A stretch of 64,000 nt of DNA from CADEED01 sp039931065 (GCA_039931065.1 JBDTSP010000003.1:62001-126000), one strand, 5' to 3'; counted from the stretch's first letter, positions 54,981 to 61,727 are shown. Notes: generated by a model from the letters alone, not told the origin. Numbers and translations: made by a program.

Positions 54981-55559
54981 TCAATCTTTCGGCAAATCCT
55001 CGAGCAAATCAACGAGGTCTTCAGCGTGTTCTTCTTCCTGGGCCAGGATGGACTCGAGCATGCGACGGGTGGTCGAATCACGCTGACCGATGAAATTGAC
55101 CATTTCGCGGTAACTCTCGATGGCAATGCGCTCGGCGTACAGGTCGGCCTCGAGCATCGACCGCAGGGAAGTCGATTCGTCGTATTCGGCGTGGCTGCGC
55201 GACAGCAGGGTGGCCGGATTCAGATCGGGGTCTTCACCGAGCTGCACGATGCGCTCGGAGATCTGGTCGGCGTGCGCCTGTTCTTCCTTCGCATGTTCGA
55301 GGAATTCGGCCGAAACGAACTTGGCGCGGATTCCGTGTGCGACGAAGTAATGGCGCTTGTAGCGCAAGACGCAGACGAGTTCGGTGGCGAGCGCCGTTTG
55401 CAACAGCCCCACGATGGCCATTCGGTCCGCTTCGGGATAACTCGGGGTCACAGCGCCTTTCATCATCCGCTCGCGCGCGCGCTTGCGCAGCTCGGTCAGG
55501 TCGGAGATGAAGGCCTTGTCACCGGGCTGCCGAGGTTTGTCTTTCAGATTCGCATTCAT
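54981..55559 (-). CDS. Ferritin-like / bacterioferritin-family diiron protein
   Basis: ATG 55559 gives 192 residues and overlaps the previous stop (ATGA). The four-helix core has ALATELVCVLRYKRH, EFLEHAKEEQAHADQI, EADLYAERIAIESY and ILAQEEEHAEDL, which supply the Glu and ExxH ligands of a diiron centre. The polar N-terminal extension of about 35 residues is unusual for Bfr. It probably stores iron or removes peroxide, in keeping with the nearby superoxide dismutase. It is the last gene of the yqjD-like operon. Confidence 0.82.
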   Translation of the reverse strand: MNANLKDKPRQPGDKAFISDLTELRKRARERMMKGAVTPSYPEADRMAIVGLLQTALATELVCVLRYKRHYFVAHGIRAKFVSAEFLEHAKEEQAHADQISERIVQLGEDPDLNPATLLSRSHAEYDESTSLRSMLEADLYAERIAIESYREMVNFIGQRDSTTRRMLESILAQEEEHAEDLVDLLEDLPKD

Positions 55560-55789
55560 GATTTTTCCTTGTGCGTATGGCGCCGGTAGAAATTGATCAG
55601 CAAGCTGACCGCGGCCAGCCATATCGATCGATTCTTGAACAGCGACATGCCGAGTTGGAAGGGCTGTAGTTTGGCCCACAGCGACCCACGGGCGGCGCCC
55701 TGCAACTCGCGCAGGTTGAGTTCGAGCCACGCGCGCTGCAGCTGCATTTCGGCGTCCAGCAGACGCGCCCGTTCAAGCGGCGATATCAC
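55556..55789 (-). CDS. YqjK-like small membrane-associated protein
   Basis: The 77-residue protein has a charged helical N-terminus (ERARLLDAEMQLQRAWLELN) and a hydrophobic segment (IWLAAVSLLINFY) before a basic tail. Its position directly after yqjE- and yqjD-like genes matches E. coli yqjDEK, and the helical pattern resembles YqjK. Sequence similarity by eye is weak. It overlaps both neighbours. Confidence 0.6.
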   Translation of the reverse strand: MISPLERARLLDAEMQLQRAWLELNLRELQGAARGSLWAKLQPFQLGMSLFKNRSIWLAAVSLLINFYRRHTHKEKS

Positions 55790-56261
55790 TGGGCGCGCTC
55801 CTTTCGGGTTCCGGCTCGGGTTGCGGTTCCTGCGGCTGCGATTGCGAGCGCGACAGGGTGCGCGACAACACCTCGAGATCGAGGCGCAGGCTGTCGAGGA
55901 ACCAGGCCAGCGAACCGACCTCGCGCGTCGAGGCCTTGCGGCTGGCGACGAGATGGCAGGTGATGCCCGCGATGACGAAACCTGCGACCACGGCGGACAG
56001 CACCGGCACCCGCAGGTTGGGCGGCAGCGCGATCGCGAGCAACACGATACCGCCCCAGATCGAGATGAAGATTGCCGCCGCGGCCAGCAGCCGAAGCTGC
56101 AGCCGGGCCATGATCAGCTGTGTCTCGCCCTGCAGCGCGATACCAGCCGCGTCCATGCGCGTCTCGAGCATGCGCAGCAAGTGCAGTGACATCTCGCGCG
56201 CGGGATGCGGATCGGGATCGAATCCGTTTCCCGGCGGTTTCTCGCCGGCCGGTTCCATCAC
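55773..56261 (-). CDS. YqjE-like (phage holin family) membrane protein
   Basis: The 162-residue protein has two close transmembrane helices (about 57-78 and 83-104) flanked by amphipathic helices, the layout of the YqjE/holin-like superfamily (Phage_holin_3_6). The C-terminal tail is rich in Pro and Glu. It overlaps the yqjD-like gene by ATGA and the YqjK-like gene by 17 bases. In E. coli the group is linked to stationary phase and the envelope. Confidence 0.75.
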   Translation of the reverse strand: MMEPAGEKPPGNGFDPDPHPAREMSLHLLRMLETRMDAAGIALQGETQLIMARLQLRLLAAAAIFISIWGGIVLLAIALPPNLRVPVLSAVVAGFVIAGITCHLVASRKASTREVGSLAWFLDSLRLDLEVLSRTLSRSQSQPQEPQPEPEPERSAPSDIAA

Positions 56262-56596
56262 GGGCGCTTCAGCGACTTGGAGAGCAGCAGGGTGACCACG
56301 CTGCCTAACAAGGCGGCGATCGCGATCGACTGCCAGGGATTCGCGCGAACGAATCCATCGGCGCGATCGGCCAGGTTGGTGGCCACTGCCTCGGCATCGG
56401 TGGCGGTCGCCGCCAGTTTTGCCTTTGCCTGGTTAAGCGTCTGGGTGACGCGCTGACGAACAGCCTCCGAGGCCTCGCCACCTTCCGCGCCGAGCGAACG
56501 CAACAGCGTCTCCGCCTGCTCGACGATGCGATTCAATTCCTCTATGGCTGGATCCACGGCGGCGCTGAACTCCGATTGATTGGCGGGTACGTGCAT
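56258..56596 (-). CDS. YqjD/ElaB-like (DUF883) membrane protein
   Basis: The 112-residue protein has a long amphipathic helix (EELNRIVEQAETLLRSLG onward) and a C-terminal transmembrane helix preceded by RANPWQSIAIAALLGSVVTL, the DUF883 signature. E. coli YqjD and ElaB are tail-anchored proteins that bind stationary-phase ribosomes. It is first in the operon. A GacA-type box lies 78-95 bases upstream. Confidence 0.85.
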   Translation of the reverse strand: MHVPANQSEFSAAVDPAIEELNRIVEQAETLLRSLGAEGGEASEAVRQRVTQTLNQAKAKLAATATDAEAVATNLADRADGFVRANPWQSIAIAALLGSVVTLLLSKSLKRP

Positions 56597-56673
56597 GGCG
56601 AGTCCTCTTTATGGATGCATTGAAGGATGAACCGGGCGATGATTTGTCACATTCGGATTTGCAGCGCACGGCA

Positions 56674-56691
56674 TGTAGGACTCAGCTTACA
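56674..56691. promoter_or_regulatory. GacA-type box TGTAGG-N6-CTTACA
   Basis: TGTAGGACTCAGCTTACA fits the GacA/UvrY upstream site TGTAAG-N6-CTTACA with one mismatch, and flanking A and T extend the palindrome. It lies between the divergent yqjD-like operon and the PLD-like gene with its candidate small RNA. The box centre is about 65 bases before the inferred RNA start near 56748, the spacing usual for GacA-driven small RNAs. A GacA-like regulator is encoded 3 kb away. Confidence 0.5.
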
Positions 56692-56747
56692 TCAAGCCGG
56701 CGCGCCATCTTGGAGCGCGCACCGCGCGGCTGGCAGATACTGCGTCC

Positions 56748-56857
56748 GTCCAGTGGAGTAGTGGAAGAGTGACGCGACGAGCCCCTCCCCTCGATATTGA
56801 TTCGCGTCATCTGACCACGCAAAAAACCGCCCATCGACCCCGATGGGCGGTTCTTTT
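56748..56857 (+). ncRNA. Candidate small RNA or leader ending in an intrinsic terminator
   Basis: A possible -10 (GATACT, 56736-56741) precedes a stretch with two exposed GGA motifs (56754-56756 and 56763-56765). An 8-bp hairpin (TGACGCGA / TCGCGTCA, 56770-56809) follows, whose inner loop is CCCCTCCC, and then the terminator at 56821-56857. This resembles Rsm/Csr-binding or anti-Shine-Dalgarno small RNAs. The same DNA also encodes the first 30 residues of the PLD-like lipoprotein, so it may instead be a leader that controls that gene. The 5' end is an estimate. Confidence 0.4.
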
Positions 56858-58232
56858 ATGTTTGTTAGGCGCCGCCACCCTCCTCGGCGGCTGCAAAGTC
56901 CTCCCCGAAATCCGGTTTGCACGCAGCCTCCCACTGTCGCGTTCAGCCGCACCCGTCGATGTCGAAAGTGCCGACGGCATGGTCGGTCGCGCAGCCAGCA
57001 TCCGCTTGACGCGCAAACTCGCCGCGACGGGCGATACCTCCCTGCTCGACTATCACCTTGCCGCAATGCGCGACATCGGCGCGCCGCCGCTGCTCACCGA
57101 CAATGGCGTCGAACTGCTGATAGACGGCCCGCGCACGTATGCGGCGATGTTCGCCGCGATCGAACGGGCCCATGACTACGTGCTGGTCGAAAGCTTCATT
57201 TTCGAGGAAGCTGTCAACGGCCACCGCAGGCTGAGCAGCCTGCTGAACGACGCCGTGAAACGCGGCGTGCACGTGTACGTGCTCTACGACGCCATCGGCT
57301 CTTTGACCACGGAGGAAACCTTTCTGGCCGGCCTTGGCGACGCTGGCGTGACGCTGTGCGCGTTCAATCCACTCAATCCGTTCGACCATCGCTTTGCCGG
57401 GCTCAACCAGCGCGATCATCGCAAGATCGTGGTAGTCGATGGCAAAACCGCTTTCGCCGGCGGGGTCAATTTCAGCAACGCCTATCGCATCGCATCTCGC
57501 CAGGCCCGGCGTCGCGGCCTGTCGCAACAGAACGCCCTGCACGAGGGATGGCGCGACACCCACATCGGCCTGAAAGGCACCGCCGCCAAACATCTCGAGA
57601 GTCTGTTCCGCGACACCTGGAAGAAGTCTGAATGCCAGGGCGAAGTGTTGCCGCACTATCGCGAAGCTGCGGTGAAGGGCGGCGACCAGATCGTGCAGAT
57701 CATCGCGAGTACGCCGGATGACGAGACCAATGACATCTACCTGACGCTGCTCTCGGTCATCAACTACGCGCAGAAGAGCATCGATATAACGATGGCGTAC
57801 TTCGTGCCGGACGACACCCTCGAGAATGCGTTGAAGGCCGCGGCGCAACGCGGCGTCGAGGTGCGCATCATCCTGCCCTCGTACAGCGATTTCTCCGGCG
57901 TGTTCTATGCCGGCCGCGCGCACTATCGAAAGTTGCTGGACAGCGGCGTGAAGTTGTACGAACTCGAGGATGCCTTCCTGCATTCCAAGAGCATCGTGGT
58001 CGATAACGTCTGGTCGTCGATCGGCTCGACCAATTTCGACTGGCGCAGCTTCGTACATAACAACGAAATCAGCGTCTGTGTGATCGATCGGGGATTTGCG
58101 CAGCAGATGAACGATGCGTTCGCAAAGGATCTCGCCGACTCGAAGCAGATCACGCTGGCCACATGGAAGAAGCGCGGCTTCCGCGAGCGGTTCAAGGAAC
58201 TGCTATGGCTACCGATCCAGTATTGGCTGTAA
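56769..58232 (+). CDS. PLD-superfamily lipoprotein, cardiolipin synthase-like
   Basis: GTG 56769 is the only credible start in frame (487 residues). A basic N-terminus leads to a lipoprotein signal (LLCLLGAATLLGGCK, lipid-anchored Cys). Two HKD motifs follow, HRKIVVVDG and HSKSIVVDN with GSTNFDWRSF after the second, so both catalytic halves are intact. This is the pattern of cardiolipin synthases and related phospholipases D, but a lipid anchor suggests an outer-membrane or periplasmic site. An intrinsic terminator lies within the signal-peptide codons. The gene ends at a long palindrome. Confidence 0.88.
   Translation: MTRRAPPLDIDSRHLTTQKTAHRPRWAVLLCLLGAATLLGGCKVLPEIRFARSLPLSRSAAPVDVESADGMVGRAASIRLTRKLAATGDTSLLDYHLAAMRDIGAPPLLTDNGVELLIDGPRTYAAMFAAIERAHDYVLVESFIFEEAVNGHRRLSSLLNDAVKRGVHVYVLYDAIGSLTTEETFLAGLGDAGVTLCAFNPLNPFDHRFAGLNQRDHRKIVVVDGKTAFAGGVNFSNAYRIASRQARRRGLSQQNALHEGWRDTHIGLKGTAAKHLESLFRDTWKKSECQGEVLPHYREAAVKGGDQIVQIIASTPDDETNDIYLTLLSVINYAQKSIDITMAYFVPDDTLENALKAAAQRGVEVRIILPSYSDFSGVFYAGRAHYRKLLDSGVKLYELEDAFLHSKSIVVDNVWSSIGSTNFDWRSFVHNNEISVCVIDRGFAQQMNDAFAKDLADSKQITLATWKKRGFRERFKELLWLPIQYWL
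56821..56857. terminator. Intrinsic terminator hairpin inside the 5' coding region of the PLD-like gene
   Basis: CCGCCCATCG and CGATGGGCGG form a 10-bp stem with a four-base loop (ACCC). AAAAAA lies before it and TTCTTTT after it, so it is a good terminator on both strands. It sits 55-90 bases into the PLD-like gene. This suggests attenuation or an independent small RNA. Confidence 0.75.
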
Positions 58233-58233
58233 T

Positions 58234-58288
58234 GAAGAGGGGACATGCCTGTTTGTTGGCAGCCAACAAACAGGCATGTCCCCTCTTC
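58234..58288. repeat. Long palindrome, 26-bp perfect arms (copy 2)
   Basis: The outer arms share GAGGGGACATGCCT with copy 1 (51359-51411). The inner part is GTTTGTTGG here instead of ATTTATTGG, and the opposite arm changes to match, so pairing is kept. The spacer is CAG. It begins just after the PLD-like stop codon and faces a convergent gene, as copy 1 does. Confidence 0.9.
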
Positions 58289-58296
58289 GTCTCGAG

Positions 58297-58602
58297 CTAG
58301 CGGCCGTCGCGATCCGCATCGCCCGGGATCACGCGCTCGACGCTGTCCCAAGCCGAGCGAATTGCCTGCTTGGCATCGGCCCAGGCCAGCTTGGACTTGC
58401 CCTTGGCGATATCCCAGCCTGCTTCCAGGCGCGTCTCGACATCCTCGAAGCGTGAATGCGGATTCTCTTCGTATGATTTGTACGCATAACGATACGCGGG
58501 ATCGAAGTCTTCCCATTCGTAACGCGAGCTGTAGTAAGGCTCTTTCTTGAAGGCGCTCTGCCAGTGAGTGGTGAAACGTTCGATGCGGTTTTCGCGTGAC
58601 AT
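58297..58602 (-). CDS. Small conserved hydrophilic protein
   Basis: ATG 58602 gives 101 residues. The protein is charged and aromatic-rich (EPYYSSRYEWEDFDPAYRYA) with a helical C-terminal half (LEAGWDIAKGKSKLAWADAK). I recall similar small conserved proteins of unknown function near BON and DUF1328 genes, but I cannot name the family. The 176-base gap before it contains the terminator of the BON gene. Confidence 0.65.
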   Translation of the reverse strand: MSRENRIERFTTHWQSAFKKEPYYSSRYEWEDFDPAYRYAYKSYEENPHSRFEDVETRLEAGWDIAKGKSKLAWADAKQAIRSAWDSVERVIPGDADRDGR

Positions 58603-58710
58603 GGACTTCTCCAGATGATGAAAGGACCGCAATCGCTTGCGGTGTGGTGTCACTGTGAAGTCTGGCGCGCGCGGGAAAAGTCGGCGGGTGCGCCCTGAAG
58701 CTGTAGGCCA

Positions 58711-58746
58711 AAATAAAACGGGGCCGGAAGAAACTTCCGGCCCCGT
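58711..58746 (-). terminator. Rho-independent terminator of the BON gene
   Basis: A 13-bp stem (ACGGGGCCGGAAG / CTTCCGGCCCCGT) with an AAA loop on the plus strand is followed, on the minus strand, by TTTTATTTT. It stands 33 bases after the BON gene stop. Confidence 0.88.
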
Positions 58747-58778
58747 CATTTCAGCCTCGCTAAAGGCGCATCGCTGAC

Positions 58779-59327
58779 TTACTTCTTGACGTCGAGCTCG
58801 TTGTCCACGCTCTTGACGTTGTCGACCGCGCGGGCCAGCTCTTCTGCCGTCGACTTCGCTTCCGAAGAATCGACGAAGCCGGACAGCTGCACTTTGCCTT
58901 CACGCGTTTCGACGTTCACCTGGTGCGCCTTGGTGCGCGGATCGCCGGCGAGCGCGGCCTTCACCTTCATGGTGATGGCGCCGTCGTCGATGACCGCTTC
59001 ACCCGTGCGACCCGTGGTCTTCACAGTGAGGTTGTTGTGAACGGCGGTCACGCCCTTGGTGCTCTTCGCAACCTGCGAAGCGCGGTCCTTGCTGGCCGCC
59101 GTGTCGACGTAGCCGTTCAGCTGAACGGTGCCCTTGAAGGTCTCGACGTCGATCTGATGGGCCTTGGTCACCGGGTCGGCAATCAACGCGGCCTTGACGC
59201 GGCCCGTGGTCACCGAATCGTCGACCTGCTCACCGGGCGACTTCTGCGTGCGCGTGGATGCGCAAGCGACCATCGCAAGGGACATGACGAAAGCGACCGC
59301 ACCGACAAAACCTTTTGATTTCTGCAT
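58779..59327 (-). CDS. BON-domain lipoprotein (OsmY-like)
   Basis: The 182-residue protein has a signal peptide with a probable lipobox (AMVACAS) and two BON domains (about 40-105 and 112-180). The repeats match each other closely: VKAALIADPVTKAHQIDVET against VKAALAGDPRTKAHQVNVET, and GTVQLNGYVD against GKVQLSGFVD. BON proteins such as OsmY bind envelope phospholipids and respond to osmotic stress. The DUF1328 gene lies nine bases upstream on the same strand. Confidence 0.9.
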   Translation of the reverse strand: MQKSKGFVGAVAFVMSLAMVACASTRTQKSPGEQVDDSVTTGRVKAALIADPVTKAHQIDVETFKGTVQLNGYVDTAASKDRASQVAKSTKGVTAVHNNLTVKTTGRTGEAVIDDGAITMKVKAALAGDPRTKAHQVNVETREGKVQLSGFVDSSEAKSTAEELARAVDNVKSVDNELDVKK

Positions 59328-59336
59328 ATAAACCTC

Positions 59337-59498
59337 TTATCTCCGAGCCGTATTGGCGATGAAACTGACAACCGCGAGAATCAGGAAGACGAAGAACAGG
59401 ATCTTCGCGATACCCGCTGCGCCTGCGGCGATGCCGGCAAAGCCGAACACGGCTGCAATCAGCGCGATGACGAAAAAGATAACAGCGTAATGAAGCAT
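59337..59498 (-). CDS. DUF1328 small membrane peptide (YtjA-like)
   Basis: The frame from ATG 59498 to TAA 59337 encodes 53 residues with two hydrophobic helices joined by GFAGIAAGAAGIAKILFF, the DUF1328/YtjA signature. Such peptides are commonly induced by stress. It heads a two-gene unit with the BON lipoprotein. An inverted repeat lies about 115-155 bases upstream. Confidence 0.85.
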   Translation of the reverse strand: MLHYAVIFFVIALIAAVFGFAGIAAGAAGIAKILFFVFLILAVVSFIANTARR

Positions 59499-59613
59499 CG
59501 ATATCTCCGCACTTGTTGGAACGCACCGGAACTTCGGTGCCGGCGGAGCGCATCATCGCTTTAGTAGCTGGGCGCCTATGCAGGCTTGCGGGCGCATGGC
59601 GCGTAGGCCCATG

Positions 59614-59651
59614 CCCACGCGGCTGTAATCCATGGGGCTTACACGCGTGGG
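59614..59651. promoter_or_regulatory. Nested inverted repeat upstream of the DUF1328-BON unit
   Basis: CCCACGCG and CGCGTGGG enclose TGTAAT-N8-CTTACA (59624-59643). The inner part resembles the GacA-type box but with eight instead of six central bases. It lies in a 255-base gap otherwise without genes. Operator function is a guess. Confidence 0.35.
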
Positions 59652-59753
59652 ACGACAGCGGTAACGGGTCGGGGCTCTCGGAGTTCGCTGTGTGAACGCC
59701 TGAATACTCGATTTGCGCACAAACCCCGAGAATCCCCACCCGGCACCGTTTAG

Positions 59754-60242
59754 TTAGTCGTCGGCGAGTTCCACGACTTCGTCGCATTGCCTGGCGAGCG
59801 TCGGGTCGATGTGCGCGCGATCGTCGGCGCCTAAGACCACGACTCCGTCGTATGTCTCGATGCGCTGCCGCAGCTCGGCCACGTTGAGATTGGCGAATCG
59901 GCCGGAATCGTCGCCCGGCGGCGCAATCTCGCCGAACAGGTGATCCGTATCGTCGAACAGCAACACCGCGTCCGAAGCCTCGGCCGCCTTGAACAACGCG
60001 TCGAGGTTCTTCTCGGTATCGCCGACGTACTTGCTGACGATCCGCTGCAGGTCGATTTCGAACAGATCCACCGACAGTTCGTGCGCGAACAGCTGCGCCG
60101 CCAGCAGCTTGTTCTTGCCGTTGTGCCCGGTGAACAACACGCGCAGGCCGCGCCGGGTGCCATTCTGGGTTTCTTCCACCTTGGCGCGGCGCGTGGCCAG
60201 CAAGCGCTCGAGCACCGGCTTCAATTGTTCGTCATGCATCAT
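59754..60242 (-). CDS. AAA-fold protein with degenerate ATP site
   Basis: The 162-residue protein clearly derives from AAA ATPases. It has SKYVGDTEKNLDALFKAAE, a Walker B-like LLFDDTDHLFG and the late block DPTLARQCDEVVEL. The P-loop reads TGHNGKNKLLAA in place of TGPPGTGKTLAA: the second Gly and the Thr are lost, although the Lys (45) remains. The Walker B Glu is Asp, and the sensor-1 Asn is not evident. ATP hydrolysis is doubtful, so it may be a structural partner. ATG 60242 overlaps the SGNH gene stop (ATGA), so the pair is co-translated. Confidence 0.75.
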   Translation of the reverse strand: MMHDEQLKPVLERLLATRRAKVEETQNGTRRGLRVLFTGHNGKNKLLAAQLFAHELSVDLFEIDLQRIVSKYVGDTEKNLDALFKAAEASDAVLLFDDTDHLFGEIAPPGDDSGRFANLNVAELRQRIETYDGVVVLGADDRAHIDPTLARQCDEVVELADD

Positions 60243-61066
60243 TCGAATCCCCGGCCAGGAAATTGCGCCTTTAGCAAAGGCCGCCAGAAGGTTTCGGCCA
60301 AACGGCGAAAACCTGTACCGCTGGGGTGAATTTCGTCGGCCCAGTGCACATCGTCGACCGGCAAGGCGGCACGCATGTCCACCACCTGAAACCTCGGGCG
60401 CGCCGCGGCCAATGCCTGCAAGCGCGCATGCAGTTCGTCGACCAGGTACCGGGCAACGTCCCGCCCTTCGGTATCCGGATCGATACCTCGCGCCACCAGC
60501 ACGGGCCGCATCCAGGGGCCGGCCTTGAGCAGCCCGAACGGTCCGGTCGCCTTGCGGCCGGTGGGCTGGAAGTAGCAATAACTGTGCGCGACGATCACAC
60601 ACCCGGGCCGCAACGCGTCGCGCGCATCGAGCAGGCGTGAATAGGCGGCCACGATGTCGTCCAGCACGGTAGTTAGTACGGCGAGCCGGACGGCGCTCTG
60701 CCAGGTCGACCCGGCCACCTTCTTGGCGAGCACCTTGCCCAGCTCTCCGGCGACCAGGTCGTTGCCGCCGGCGCTCATCATGAGCAGGTCGACCGGATAA
60801 TTCTTGAGGTAGTACTTGAGCTTCTTGAGCTGCTCGCTGCCGCTCTCCAGGATCTCGCGGGCCTCGTCGCCGTTGTGCTCGAGCCGCAACATCGAGAAAT
60901 CGTTCATCATCTCGATGTAGTCGGCGATGTTCGCGTTGAGCGGGTAACTGAACCAGGAATCGCCCTCGGTGACGATCACCAGCCGTTTGGGAAATTGCCT
61001 GATGCTGGCAGCAAAAACCGCCTGCTTCGGGCGCACCTGCTGGACCCGCGTTGCCGGCTTCGGCAT
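60239..61066 (-). CDS. SGNH/GDSL-type hydrolase
   Basis: The 275-residue protein has block I TEGDSWFSYP (catalytic Ser37), block III AGGNDLVAG, and block V DEIHPSGTGF with the Asp and His of the triad. There is no signal peptide, so it is probably cytoplasmic. The GDSWFSYP variant marks a subgroup that I do not link to a known substrate. It has a good AGGGAG ribosome site and is coupled to the degenerate AAA gene. Confidence 0.85.
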   Translation of the reverse strand: MPKPATRVQQVRPKQAVFAASIRQFPKRLVIVTEGDSWFSYPLNANIADYIEMMNDFSMLRLEHNGDEAREILESGSEQLKKLKYYLKNYPVDLLMMSAGGNDLVAGELGKVLAKKVAGSTWQSAVRLAVLTTVLDDIVAAYSRLLDARDALRPGCVIVAHSYCYFQPTGRKATGPFGLLKAGPWMRPVLVARGIDPDTEGRDVARYLVDELHARLQALAAARPRFQVVDMRAALPVDDVHWADEIHPSGTGFRRLAETFWRPLLKAQFPGRGFE

Positions 61067-61105
61067 TTCATTGCACTCCCTGTCGTTTTCGCCTTTTCGG
61101 ACCGA

Positions 61106-61133
61106 ACTATACTCCCGCCCATCCTGCTGAAAA
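61106..61133 (-). promoter_or_regulatory. Candidate promoter of the SGNH-AAA pair
   Basis: On the minus strand TTTTCA and TATAGT are 16 bases apart, about 40 bases before the SGNH start codon. On the plus strand TATACT (61108-61113) preceded by TTTTCG also looks like a -10/-35 pair, pointing into the glutathione transferase remnant. The site may be bidirectional. Confidence 0.4.
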
Positions 61134-61137
61134 CAAC

Positions 61138-61686
61138 AAGGGAGATCAATTCAAGAGTGAATTCCTGGCGATAAGTCCTAACAACAAGATGCCGGCCGAT
61201 CCTTCCATACCTCGCCGAGAAGACGGGGAAACTCTTACCGGCCGATACCCTCGGTAAATACCGGGTGCTGCAGTGGCTGTACTGGCAGGTTGCCGGTCTC
61301 GGACCCATGGCCGGCCAGGCACATCACTTTCTCAAGTATTCGCCGCAGAAGATCGAATACGCCCTGCATCGCTTCCAGACCGAGGTCGCACGGCTGGACA
61401 AGGTGCTCGATACGCAGCTCGGCAAGACCGAATGCATCGCCGGGATTACTCGATCGCCGACATCGCCGCGTGACCGTGGGTTGTTAGGCACGACTGGCAG
61501 GGTCGGAAGCTCGCGGATTTCCCCAACGTCAAGCGCTGGTTTGAGCCGTCGGCGCACGACCGGCGGTGCAACGCGGCGCCGAAGCCGGGGCCGATCTGAT
61601 GTCCGCCGCGGCGCCTTCGACCGACGCTGACAAGAAGCGCCTGTTCGGCTTTCGCGATGAGGACCTCGAGCCCGCCAGCAAGTAGA
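61138..61686 (+). pseudogene. Decayed glutathione S-transferase (YfcG-like)
   Basis: Translated pieces in changing frames follow a YfcG-type transferase: GDQFKSEFLAISPNNKMPA (about 61141-61197), then ILPYLAEKTGKLLP and LQWLYWQVAGLGPMAGQAHH (61199-61443). DYSIADIAA-stop-PWV (from 61444) and ARPAVQRGAEAGADLM to the stop at 61684-61686 complete the series. Lesions: the N-terminal thioredoxin-fold start is missing, about 20 codons are deleted near 61198, frames shift near 61443 and 61550, and TGG has become TGA at 61471. An intact enzyme would have used glutathione for disulfide reduction. Confidence 0.85.
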
Positions 61687-61727
61687 CTCGCGAGCCTCGA
61701 TTCATCTTGAGGTCCCGGAGGTCCCGA

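Noticed and set aside
60236..60256. TTCGAATCCCC resembling a tRNA T-arm
   Set aside because: It is the end of the SGNH gene; no acceptor stem, anticodon arm or D-arm is found around it.
19287..61488. GTTAGGC / GCCTAAC resembling integron attC core sites
   Set aside because: The copies are isolated, lie mostly inside conserved genes, and show no paired simple sites or cassette array.
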